Shown: in pieces, positions 44,524-55,044 of the stretch | Layout of the letters: every line of letters starts with the position of its first letter | How positions within the stretch are numbered: position 1 is the first letter of the stretch | Assembly (NCBI RefSeq): GCF_030272615.1 | Contig: NC_081408.1 | Location: 64,354,614-64,418,613 of the forward strand | Direction of reading: 5' to 3' | DNA: 64,000 nt | Source of the DNA: Cryptomeria japonica | Lineage: Eukaryota > Streptophyta > Pinopsida > Cupressales > Cupressaceae | Notes under the pieces: generated by a model | The model's input: only the letters and a program-made list of their open reading frames with translations | Databases searched by the model: none | Told to the model about the DNA's origin: nothing | Position numbers and translations under genes: made by a program

Positions 44524-45687
44524 TGTTGGGATTTTTGATGTTTATGTTGTTATTGTCATTGATGGACACACACTTGCTTTGAGATCACTTTTTGTATGTA
44601 TGAGTTATGCTCAATCGGTATTTGTTTCAAACCGGTATTATGTTGTAGTCTTTAGACTATCGATGTTTTGCAGAAAGTGTTTACTGATCTCAAGTGGCAT
44701 GATGACCTCAAGCGGTTCAAGGATCTCAAGCGGAATAGAGCAAAGGAACTAAAAGTGGCAGTCATCATTTTTCCCAGTCTTCATCTTTGTCAACCGGTAA
44801 TAAATAAATTGGTATTACTCTGTGTTACCAACTGGTAATCGGTAAAGTTGTATAAACTGGTAATACTTTGTGATGAGTTACCATCCACCGATGCTTTGAA
44901 GGTGTTTTGTGTTGTGTTACCAAATGTGTCTAGATACACTGAACCTAGGAACTTGCAATGTAATCCTATTGGACCAACATGAAATCAGATTCCTTTTTTT
45001 TAAGGACATCATGTCTAGGGTTTTAGTAAGTGTAGTTGTTAGGGTTTTTGGTGGTTGATGAGTTTTTTTGGTATGTGCGATCTTAAAAGAGAAGATCAAG
45101 TCCATGTACTGTAACAAAGTGTGGATTTACTAAAAATTGAAGTAATGTTGAAATGCATTAGCAATGAGCTATCATGGATCTAACCAAGCAGACTGTGCTA
45201 TTTGCTGGATCATTCACTTGTTGACTACTCACATCTTTGACAAGTCTGAAACTCTTAACCGGGTAGGCCCAAAAAAGCCTTTGTAAATCCTCTAACAAGG
45301 TGATTCACATCTATGGATTTGAAATCCTCTCACAAGGTAGTCTTTAATTAGACTTATCTCCAAACAAAGATTGAGATTCCTAACAGGATCTATTCTGGTA
45401 AAGAACATTGTATGACATTAACTGGTCTGGTTACTATTCTGCAGATAGTTACTTGTGAGTTTCATCTCACCGTGGTTTTTCCCATTTGGGTTTCCATGTC
45501 AAAATCTCTTGTGTTATGGTGATTGTGCTTTTGTGGGTGAATGCCTTACTTGCTATTTGGTTTGCATTTACAGTGTTAACCAGTTTTTTAGTTAAACTAT
45601 TACACCGGTTTACTACTAGACTGTTAAAGTGTTTGAGTTCAGTATTTTTTGGTATACTAATTCACCCCCCCCTCTTAGTATTCATCA
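44524..45687 (+). repeat. D 5' LTR
   Basis: TGTTGGGATTT at the start, ...tattcatca at the end. Rich in ACCGGT and related hexamers. It contains a 'gacctcaagcggttcaaggat' phrase repeated in variants near 44680-44740 and the ttcacccccccc tract near the end. Confidence 0.92.
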
Positions 45688-45689
45688 AT

Positions 45690-45701
45690 TGGTATCAGAG
45701 C
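45690..45701 (+). other. D primer binding site (initiator tRNA-Met)
   Basis: TGGTATCAGAGC two bases after the LTR. Confidence 0.92.
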
Positions 45702-45737
45702 CAACCTTTCTATAAGTCTAACCACTTGGAAAGAGAT

Positions 45738-47018
45738 ATGGGGGAATACACTATGAGGGAACTTACTCATCGACTCACTCAAATAGAGCAAGCCTATGAT
45801 GAACTTAAAGTCAAATATAAGGCCTCTCAGGCAAAAAGAAGAGAGCATGCTGAAAAAATGATGGAGCTAACTGAAAACAATTCTTCTGATGAAGCGGACA
45901 TGGAAGCACTAGTTCAAGAAGTTGAAAAACTGAATGATTCCAATGCCAACCTAAGAAGGGAACTTGAAGGACTAACTATCAGAATGTGTCAAGAGCTTGA
46001 GAATAGGAGGAAAGCTGAAGATCTAGTAAAAGACAAAGATCACGAGATCTCCAAGCTGAAGCAAGAGATCAGTGCACTTACCACTCATCTTCATTAAAAT
46101 AAAATGGAAAAGGAAGAAATGCAAGGTGAACTACACATGGCTATTTCTAAGAATGCAACCTTAAAGGAATCCAATGCTGCTATTTCCAAAGAACTCACTG
46201 AGTCAAAGGAAATACTTGCCAAATCCAATAAGAGCTCTATTAAGCTAGAGCAAAAGCTTGAATCAGCTAAACCGGTAAAGAATACCAATGGACTTGGTTT
46301 CTCTGAATATGAGGAAGGTGAGAACTCTGGAACAAAAGATGGAGCATCAAAGAAGCAACCGATACCAAAGGATAAAGGTAAGCAAAAGTTCAAACCTATT
46401 TTCTTTAATTGTCTCAAGGAAGGACACACTGCTAATGTATGTAGAAGTAAGGCTTACAATAATTTTCCTTATTTTCTAAATGATAAGCCTAGACCCAATA
46501 GATTCAATGGTAATTGTTATGCATGCAACAAGTTTGGGCATAGAGTATTTGAATGCAGGTCTTTCATGCACAACACCAGAAGGTATCCTCAAAGGAGTCA
46601 AGGAGTTTTTCCTGAACCCTCTGGGAACCGGAACCCAAACTGGTTTAATACCTATAATCATTGGTTAGGAAGCAGTGGCTATCAAGTGGCAACTAGATGG
46701 AGAGAAATCTATTTGATTGGTCATGGTAGTATTCACACTGCTGCAACATGTAGAAGGAAGAATGGAAACATGAACAATGGACCTTAGAGAGCACCTGGAA
46801 TGATTTGCTATCATTGCAACAGACTAGGTCATACAACAAGATTCTACAAAATGAGAAAGAAGATATCAGATGATATACTGGTCACTTCGGAAGGAAAGAT
46901 TGATGTTGAAACTGTTCAAGTGGATATGAAGAAAACCTGGAAGAAGAAGCTAGAAGAAGTGTCTCAAGAAGAACCAATTTTTGCACCTAGTGTGGAAGTC
47001 ACTGAACCAACAAATTAA
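45738..47018 (+). pseudogene. D gag-like protein with coiled coil and zinc knuckles
   Basis: A single frame from ATG 45738 to TAA 47016, about 427 codons, with in-frame TAA at 46095 and TAG at 46785 and no frameshift. The first 190 codons are a strong coiled coil (RELTHRLTQIEQAYDELKVK and following heptads), not the usual copia gag fold. Three knuckles follow: FNCLKEGHTANVC (first Cys replaced by Phe), CYACNKFGHRVFEC (complete CX2CX4HX4C) and CYHCNRLGHTTRFY (last Cys replaced by Tyr). It would bind RNA and could assemble with a partner's capsid. Whether the usual helical gag core was lost or is diverged beyond recognition is unclear. Confidence 0.75.
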
Positions 47019-47457
47019 GCATCAAAAAAGCTTAGGGGGAGCAAATGGTGAAATGTTTCAAACCCCTGGTTTACATTGGTAAAAGACCTTAACTGGTATG
47101 TGATACCTGTCAACTAGCAGAAGACTAGAAATGGTAAAAGGCAAATTAGGGTTGATGCCCTAATAGTGGAGCATTTATTATGGTAGGTGAAGAACTTGTT
47201 TAAAAGGATTTTTCAAGTCATTTTTCACTTATCAGTTCTCAAGCAAAGAAGTTTTTAAGTGTTGAGCGACGAAAAGTGATTTGGATTGCGATTCAAAGAA
47301 TTTTCAAAACCTTGAAGAAGAATCAAAAGCTAATATCAATCGGTCAAGTGTAGAACACAAAGCGGTATTTCAGCAACCGAAGGAGTGTGTGGTAAGTAGA
47401 ATTTGCAAGCCCTAAATTTTGATTTACGAAGGTATTTTTCAAATTTCTCTATTTATC

Positions 47458-50400
47458 ATGGCTTCCGCATCACACTCTATTTCTAGTGCACGCATCGATT
47501 TAGTAGAATTCATCCAACGGAAGGCAAAATATAATGCCCTATCTCAAATACCCGCTGTTGTCATAGTGGAGGAAGGTATTTTAGATTATATTGATTTTAA
47601 AATTGAAGACCTAGGATCTCTGATGATCCATTCTCAGTTGAGCTTATTCTGTGGAAAGGACAAGAAGATCAAACTAGAATTCAACGTTTTGGAAAAGAAG
47701 CTTCACAATGCAGTCTATTTCCTTGAAGAGTTTTTAGATGATCACATCCGTATCATTCTGAGCAGAGTGCACGGTGACAAAATGTACTTAGAGCGGACAC
47801 ATGACATCACACCAGAAGCTAATCATGCTATCACCGGTTTCTATAACATCAATGAAGTGCCAGCCCTAAAGAAGATCAACAAGACAGAAATGTACAAGCT
47901 CACCAGTTCTATGAGCAACCAATGGGGAATGACCATAAATCCCATCAAGGACGATCTAGTCAAATATGCTTGCATGGTAATAGGTTACCAGACATTTTAT
48001 GCTAGGAGGATCAACTCTGTCTCTGCTACAGTGGTAAATGCTGCCTACAAGATGATCATGGAAGATGCATCATTTGATTTATGCACCTGTATGCGAAGGC
48101 AACTTCTGGTGAACTTGAAGTTGATTAAACAGGATAATGCCTCGAGATTTAAGTTTGGACAACTATTGGTTGGGTTGTTCTTCTACTTCCAAGGTTACTT
48201 CCTAGGAGTCAAAGATATTCAGTGGTCTCCCAACCAACTGGTTATAAAGCAAATCAAGGAAAGCCTTCAAGCAGTTGGAACTGGTTATCCAGAAGTTTTG
48301 AACAAATACTTTGATGAGTTCAGAGGTAAAATGAGCCAAAGAGTGAGAATATTGGGTGATATTGTCAAGAAATGTGAAGATGACATCTTCTTCACCATCA
48401 AAGTTGATGAGTGCATAATGGAGGCGGATGAGCCTAGATAGGAAGAAGTGGAACCCATGGGATATGAGGTAATGTATGACATGCTAGATGGGTATGCCTC
48501 TACCCTACTTGCCTCATTCCTTGACCCAAAGGCAAAGATAACTAACACCTATTTGGAAAGGGTTACACTGGTTGAAGAACCTTCAGTAAAGAAGGGAAAG
48601 GCAGTGCCTTCAGTATCGACAAGTCCCAAAGTGACCAAGCGGTCACCAGCAAAGAAGAAACTGGAAGCTGTACCTACCAAAGTGTTTGAGAGAAAGCGGA
48701 AGACAAAAGGTAACACACCAGACTTAGAGGACACTGTGTCTAAAGAAAAACCTAAGAAGACTAGGCAAACAAGGAAAAAGACAAAGACAACCAGCAATGA
48801 TTCAGCAACATCTGCATCGGTAAATATTGATATTTCCTCCTACAAAACTTTGACATATTGTCAAAGAACTATTAAGAATATTAGAAGAAAAGTGCTTGGT
48901 GATTTGAAAGAGTGTTTTGATGATTTTAATGATGATGAAAAGGAAGAAGTTGAACAGGAAGTCATTAAATATTTATGTATTAATGACTGGTGGCCATCAG
49001 AAATTAAATTTGAGACACGTGATTCTTTATATAATTCTTTTAGATAACAAATGGCGCATTGCCATAGAGAAAGAACATGAAATAAGAGAAGAAGTATTTG
49101 CACAATACTTTTTTGATGTGCCTAAATCAGAACTTTATGAAGTGGTGGAAAGATATAAGGGCCTTTTCTTCATGAGAAGAAGGAGACTCCTATTGCTAGA
49201 ATGAAAAGTCCCGAAAGTGGTAAAAGATACCCACTCCCTTGCTCAATGTGCTCTAAAGTTGCATCAAGTGGCAGAAGCCAACAGGAAAGCTGAGCAAGAT
49301 CCGGAAACCAATAAACCAGATGAGGCATATGACAGTGAAGGAGTACTGGTCACTGATCAAATGGAACCCATTGATGTTGATGTTACTCTGGGTACATCAA
49401 CATAAATGGCAGGATAGGAGAAATAGGCAAAAGAAGAAGAAAAGAGGAAATAGGAAGAGGAAAAGAACAAAGAAGAAGAAAAGAGGAAACAGGAAGAGAA
49501 AAAGAGAAAAGAAGAAGAGAATAATAAACAAGAGGAAGAGAAGAAGAAGAAGGAAGCAGAAAAGAAAGAAGAAGAGAAACAGAAAGAAGAAGAAAAGAAA
49601 CATGAAGAGGAGAAGAAAAAGGAAGAGGAGAAGAGAAAGGAAGAGGAGAAGAGGAAGCAGGAAGAGGAGAAGAAGAAGAAGGATGAAGATGGAGAGAAGC
49701 AGAAAGAAGAGGAGAAGAAGGAAGAAGAGAAAAGGATGACAAAGGAAGCAGAGAAAAAGAAGGTAGAAGAGGATAAGCTAAGGGATAAAGAGAAGGAGGG
49801 AGCAGCACAGAGCACTCAAGTGGAGACCCCAAAGGCAACCGGTAGTCAAGCCAAACCGATTGACATTACCAATCCCATTGACCTCCAATCCACAAATGAA
49901 TCAGAGCTATTGCAAAGCATTAAGCTTGCTCAAGAACATCTAGAGGTGATAAGGAGGAAGAAGGAGCAAGATGTGATCCAAGCTACGGTGGAAACTCTTA
50001 CCGGTTTGATACCCAGTACCAACCTCCCTAGTATCGATTCCTCTCTGGCTCAATTGAATGCACATTTGTGGAGGACCAGGTAAAAATCCTGAAAGAGGTT
50101 GCTGAAGTGAATGCCAAAAAGGAGCATCAAAAGGCTTTGAACACTGCCTTGGTGAAAAAGTTACATGAGCTTCGATCCAATCTATATAAGGCACAGAAGG
50201 ACATCAAAGATGCAATGGATGAGGGGAAATTACTGCTCAGTAAGATATGTCAACCCCATCTATTTTGTGATGATGTGCTTGCTTAGAAAGACAAACTACA
50301 AACTGATTTGCAGACATTCATAAGCACCTTCAAGACTCCATATGATTCCTTTACCACTTATGGGCAAACCGTTCACCGGTTTCAACTTCAGGCTGCAAGA

Positions 50401-50679
50401 ATTGATTTGGATATCAGCAATCAGACTAGGGATTTGTAGGAACTACAACTGGTTCTACTACCAAGACTACAAATACTTCAGAAATGCTATCTCAATCTGG
50501 ATGCCTTGACGGTTACTCAAGAGATGAGTATCTTGGATGCCATGGAGGAACAGGTATCCCAGATGCAAATGGAGAGTGAGGTTGCTACCTCATTGCTTGA
50601 GTCACGGTCCTTATCCATGAAACAATTTATGCAAGACTTTAAATCTATTTTTGACAAGTTTCACTCTTTATTGTCATAA
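47458..50679 (+). pseudogene. D second ORF: unknown globular domain with charged tail
   Basis: I do not recognise the family. The ATG at 47458 (MASASHSISSARIDLVEF) opens 327 codons to a TAG at 48439, and the frame continues to 49045. Frameshifts near 49045, 49200 and 50070 link the later parts, which end at TAA 50677. N-terminal about 320 residues: strand and helix mixture with an ITPEANHAITGF-type motif, a helix-rich middle (YACMVIGYQTFYARRIN) and FKFGQLLVGLFFYFQGYFLG. Then a basic Lys/Pro/Ser linker (48590-48810), an extreme Lys/Glu run (49430-49800) and coiled coils to the end. The layout resembles the LTR ORF of G1 and may belong to the same 'plant transposon protein' class; this is inference. 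Confidence 0.65.
49430..49800 (+). repeat. Purine-rich Lys/Glu-coding tract in D
   Basis: Nearly pure A/G over about 370 bp on the plus strand. In the frame of the surrounding ORF it codes for repeats of EEEKRK, EEKKK and similar, about 120 residues, interrupted early by three TAG codons. It is expected to be a single charged alpha helix. The other frames give Arg/Lys-only or Ser/Phe-rich strings that are by-products of the composition. Confidence 0.8.
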
Positions 50680-50729
50680 AAATTTATTCACCTAATAGAA
50701 ACAGGGGTTATTAAGTTGTGTTTTTGTCA

Positions 50730-50954
50730 TTGTTGGCAAAGGGGGAGAAGTATTCTGGTATTTAAAATTTTGATGCATGCTATGTATACTCTCATGTTTA
50801 TCTCTGTAAGGAAGTAGTATACATTGTATTTTCTACAAAGGGATAGTGTATATGCTTAGGGGGAGTATTTTTTATTATGGTATATTTTTTTGTTGTAAAA
50901 CACTTAGATGTCAAAATTTTCCTAAGTGTTGCCATCAATGCCAAAGGGGGAGAT
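50730..50954 (+). other. D 3' untranslated region with polypurine tracts
   Basis: caaagggggagaag near 50736, ttagggggagta near 50857 and ccaaagggggagat at 50941-50954; the last adjoins the LTR. Confidence 0.75.
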
Positions 50955-52111
50955 TGTTGGCATTTTTTATGTTTATGTTGCGATTGTCATTGATGGACAC
51001 ACACTTGCTTTGAGATTACTTTTTGTATGTATGAGTTATGCTCAACCGGTATTATGTTGTAGTCTTTAGACTATCGGTGTTTTGCAGAAAGTGTTTACTG
51101 ATCTCAAGCGGCATGATGACCTCAAGCGGTTCGAGGATCTCAAGTGGAACGAAGAAAAGGAACTAAAAGCGGTAGTCATCATTTTTCCCAGTCTTCATCT
51201 TTGTCAACCGGTATTACTCTGTGTTACCAACCGGTAATCGGTAAAGTTGTATAAACTGGTAATACTCTATGATGAGTTACCAATTGGTATATCTTTGCAA
51301 TGAGTTACCATCCATTGACGCTTTGATAGTGATTTTGTGCCATGTTACCAAATGTGTCTAGATACACTGAACCTAGGAACTTGCAATGTAATCCTATTGG
51401 ACTGACATGAAATCAGATTCCTTTTTTTTAAGGACATCATATCTAGGGTTTTAGTAAGTGTAGCTGTTAGGGTTTTTTGTGGTTGATGAGTTTTTTTTGT
51501 ATGTGCGATCTTAAAAGAGAAGATCAAGTCTGTGTGTTGTAATAGAGTGTAGATTTATTGAAGACTAAAGTAATGCTGAAATGCATTAGCAATGAGAGAT
51601 CATGGATCTAACCAAGCAGAATGTGTTATTTGCTAGATCATTCACTTGTTGACTACTCAAATCTTCGACAAGTCTGAAACCCTTAATTGGGTAGGCCCAA
51701 AAAAGCCTTTGTAAATCCTCTAACAAGGTGATTCACATCTGTGGATCTGAAATCCTCTCACAAGGTAGTCTTTAATCAGACTTATCTCCTAACAAAGATT
51801 GAGATTCCTAACAGGATCTATTCTGGTAAAGAACATTGTATGACCTTAACTGGTCTGGTTACTATTCTATAGATAGTTACTTGTGAGTTTCATCTCACTG
51901 TGGTTTTTCCGGTTTGGGTTTCCACATCAAAATCTCTTGTGTTATGGTGATTTTTCTTCTATGGGTGAATGCCTTACTTTCTATTTGGTTTGCATTTGTG
52001 TTAACCAATTTTTTAGTTAAACTGTTATACCGGTTTACTGCTAGACTATTAAAGTGTTTGAGTTCAGTATTTTTTGGTATACTAATTCACCCCTCCTCTT
52101 AGTATTCTTCA
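50955..52111 (+). repeat. D 3' LTR
   Basis: 1157 bp, TGTTGGCATTTTT...attcttca, directly followed by TACTT. It lacks a short repeat present in the 5' LTR near 44615-44635. Confidence 0.92.
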
Positions 52112-52889
52112 TACTTGACGTCGACCAGTTTGACTATTATAACAACTTAACAATAAACAACTTCAATCTTGTAAACATTAACAATGCTTAATTATATCTC
52201 AACATACTCATCTCGCAATGCTTCCAGTTATCATGCCTTATTAGAAGTTAATCAAATCAACAAATATGATCATAACCACAAAAAAATGCACCACTTGACA
52301 CAAATGTTTATACATGGAAAACCCAAATAGGTAAAAACAATGGTGAGATGAGACTCACAAGAATAGCTATCTAAACACTTCTGAAGTTCACCCTATTAGG
52401 AGCCAAGCCTGTTAAAGTTTTACAATAAGTCCTATTAAGAACTAATTCCGATTAGGAATCACCCAGTTAAGGGATTTACAAATATGCCTTGATGAAAAGA
52501 AAAATACCCTATTAGGAGTAACCTCGCTGGAGGATTTAAGAATCCAAGCTAATGGACCACCTTGTTAGAGGATTTAATAAGTCACCAAGCTTGTTAGAGC
52601 TTACCCGGTTAAGGGATTTCACTTTTGTTGTAATTGTTAGAAAATAATAGGTTTTCTTGATCTGTCTGAAAAGCACTACATTTGCTTGATCAGATCCTTT
52701 TAATCTTCAATCTGCCTTTACTCAAAGTGCAGATCCATTCATCGGTTAGGCAACTACACATAATAGATTTCTGCCAATCTTGCCAACAACCTTTACAAAC
52801 AACTTCATCGACCTTAAATACAAATCAATTAGGTCGGTAACACAATAAAAACCTAATTCTCATCATCGAGATTACAAACAAGTCGTTAC
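52112..52889 (-). repeat. B 5' LTR, second part (split by E)
   Basis: It resumes the B LTR after D and matches 32081-32858 of the 3' LTR. It ends at the E target site gttac (52885-52889). The LTR resumes for the last 8 bases of the window (63993-64000). Confidence 0.85.
52885..52889. repeat. Target site duplication of E, left (GTTAC)
   Basis: GTTAC at 52885-52889 and again at 63993-63997. The B 3' LTR at the same site reads gatac followed by aat, matching the bases after the right copy. Confidence 0.88.
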
Positions 52890-53571
52890 TATATATGGTG
52901 AAAATGGATAACAATAATAACGATATTGAAAGGCTAAATGAATTCAACCACAAAACCCTAGCCTAACAACAACAAAGATCCACCATAACATATGAAGATT
53001 ACCGAAGACAATGCAAATCAAATGAAATCACAAAGATTATACCATCACATGTCCAATAGGGTTTGGATCTCCATTCTTCCTATCTCCATTGATCTTGCTT
53101 GATATATTTGCTCTCAGATTTTATGTGCACAAGAGCTCAACAAAGAACGGAATGTGGTTGCAAGTAAGATCACCTATGTTCAAAAGCGTAGTGTAGTCAA
53201 GTAGTCAACGAGGGGTTTGATTGATTAGAGGGTAGGTAAAAGAAATAATAAAATAATAAAAGGGGTAGGTAGTGTATGAATTAAGAGATGAATGACATGT
53301 GTCATGGGTAGAAAAGGTCAATTAATTAATTAAATAAATAAAGATTTATTTAATTAATAGAAGAAGTGGGATCAATTAATAAATAAGATATTTATTTAAT
53401 TTAAGAAAAGGATAATTTAAATAAATAAATGTATTTATCTAAATGAGAAATAAGGCTATAAGAGGATAAATGAATTAATTAAATAAAAAAAGATTTATTT
53501 AATTAATAGAAGAATTAAGCTTAGATTTATTTAATTTATTTAATTAGACTGGACAATTTTGGGTGTCTACA
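52890..53571 (-). repeat. E 3' LTR (left copy)
   Basis: It matches 63300-63992 closely. On the minus strand it begins TGTAGACACCC and ends in TA where the other copy has CA, a single transition. A very AT-rich part has inverted repeats, for example a perfect 15-bp pair at 53325-53339 and 53344-53358. Confidence 0.9.
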
Positions 53572-53592
53572 TTTTGCCTCTCTTTGAAACAA
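53572..53592 (-). other. E polypurine tract
   Basis: The minus strand GTTTCAAAGAGAGGCAAAA abuts the LTR start TGTAGAC: a purine tract with a few pyrimidine breaks. Confidence 0.65.
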
Positions 53593-53915
53593 TGCAGCCT
53601 GTCGCATTGTTTCAAAGAAGATAAAATGAACTGATACAAAGTTTCCCCAAGATGGGAATGATATGCCCCCTTGAGAGATTGGATGAAAAAATGTCTAAAA
53701 AGATCACAGACAATCTTTCGATAAGAAAGACGGGATAGAATGGACTGACCGGATAGAATGGAGTGACAGAGTCACAGGATAAAGAAGACTGACTCAGGAG
53801 ATGAGGGCTAGGGTAGTCTATAAGATAGACCACGAGGGAAATACATCCTCATTGTCATCTACACCTCTAAGAGATTAGAGTGCAGAGAGAGAAAAGAGCA
53901 GTAGTAGTTAGTAGC

Positions 53916-55044
53916 GATGGCTTTGGTTCACAGATTCGACCACGTTCGCCGATTCCAGAGGCTAGTAGAGGCAGGAGAGCCAGTAAGTACCACAAAACTT
54001 CCTTGTACTTTGATGCATTTATTTTTGTCATTAATGCATGCTAGGTAATGTAATAAATGTGTGTTTATGTCAGGAAAGCGCGTTTGTGTCCAAAAATGTG
54101 AACTTGTGTCTTCTAGGTCAAATCGGCAGTTATGTGATGAACATACGCTGTCGATTCGATAAGCTGCTGAGAAGATACACTCAAGCAAGTCCTCTAGGGA
54201 AAACTAGGATAGCAAATAGGGCTAGGATTGACAATTTTGTGATAGAACATATGTTGCCAATTAGGAAACTAATCAAGAGGATTCACTCAAGCATAGGCCC
54301 TAGGATAAGATAGATCAAGGCACTTTGTGATGAACAGTGAGTACCAAGATATAGTACTTTGTGATGAACAGGGAGTACTAAAATATGAGCAGCACTTTGT
54401 GATGAACAGTGAGTGCAAATGTGAGCAGCACTTTGTGATGAACATGGAGTGCCAAACACGTAGTACTTTGTGATGAACAGGGAGTACCACTAGGATAGAA
54501 GCAACACTTTGTGATGAACAGTGAATGTCACTAGGACTGAGATGATTGATTTGTATGACTACAGGATTATTTGCCTATGCTGGAGTCATGGGAGAGATTC
54601 CCATCGACTTAGAGGTTGCGACCTGAGTTGACAGTCGAGGACTGAGCTGCAATTGAGGCTATGGGATTGAGACATATTCTGTATGTGCCTGAGTTTCAGG
54701 TGAACATGGGATTACTAACTGTACTGGCGGAGAGGTGGCACTCTAAGACTTGCACTTTTCATTTGCTGATGGGGGAGATGACAGTCACCCTGGAGGATGT
54801 ATAAACAATTTTGCGGATATCGATCGATGAGGAGCTAATTTCGTATGATCGAGACAGAGACAGGGATGCCCTTAGACGAGTGTTCCAGGATCTGACATTG
54901 GAGATGAGGGCTGGACATGTTGCTTGGGATACCATGACACAGACAGGATTGGTACTACCAGCATTACTGGCAGGAGTGATTAGTGGATTCCTCTATATCA
55001 GTTTTGTAGCATTTTTGTATGATGATGTAGACACCTGTAGGTGA
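53916..55044 (+). pseudogene. Antisense plant-mobile-domain-like ORF in E
   Basis: On the strand opposite to E's gag and protease. A first segment starts MALVHRFDHVRRFQRL at 53916. A second (about 54116-54315) has CRFDKLLRRYTQAS. The third (54661-55044, one frame with one TAA at 54802) has YVPEFQVNMGLLTVLAERW, CTFHLLMGEMTVTLEDV and a VISGFLYISFVAFLYD end. The GEMTVTLEDV motif after an AERWHS.TCTFHL stretch is the hallmark of the plant mobile domain found in MAIN/MAIL-type proteins and in transposons. gtaagt after the first segment and tatgactacag before 54563 look like splice sites, so introns are plausible. Truncated relative to a full PMD. Confidence 0.72.
54319..54540 (+). repeat. Hairpin-like tandem repeats inside the E antisense gene
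   Basis: Six units share cactttgtgatgaaca or tactttgtgatgaaca followed by gtgagtgc or ggagtac, spaced 33-42 bp apart (starts near 54321, 54355, 54393, 54428, 54463 and 54505). Most units have complementary ends: GCACT with AGTGC in the third and fourth, GTACT with AGTAC in the second and fifth. They sit between two coding segments of the PMD-like pseudogene, so possibly in an intron. Confidence 0.75.

Larger units (their letters stand above)
44524..52111 (+). mobile_element. D: non-autonomous gag-plus-extra-ORF LTR element
   Basis: 7588 bp with LTRs of 1164 and 1157 bp, perfect TACTT duplications, tRNA-Met primer site at 45690 and polypurine tract before the 3' LTR. The internal 5.3 kb has a gag-like frame with zinc knuckles (45738-47018) and a second long frame (47458-50679). 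There is no protease, integrase, reverse transcriptase or RNase H motif. It must have used enzymes from another copia-type element. The LTR ends and C/T tract match the copia style of its neighbours. Confidence 0.9.

Noticed and set aside
44917-45117. Minus-strand frame, repeated at 51345-51527
   Set aside because: Lies in both D LTRs; no protein features.
49357-49838. Long minus-strand Ser/Phe/Leu-rich frames
   Set aside because: They are the complement of the purine-rich Lys/Glu tract of D; composition alone explains the lack of stops.
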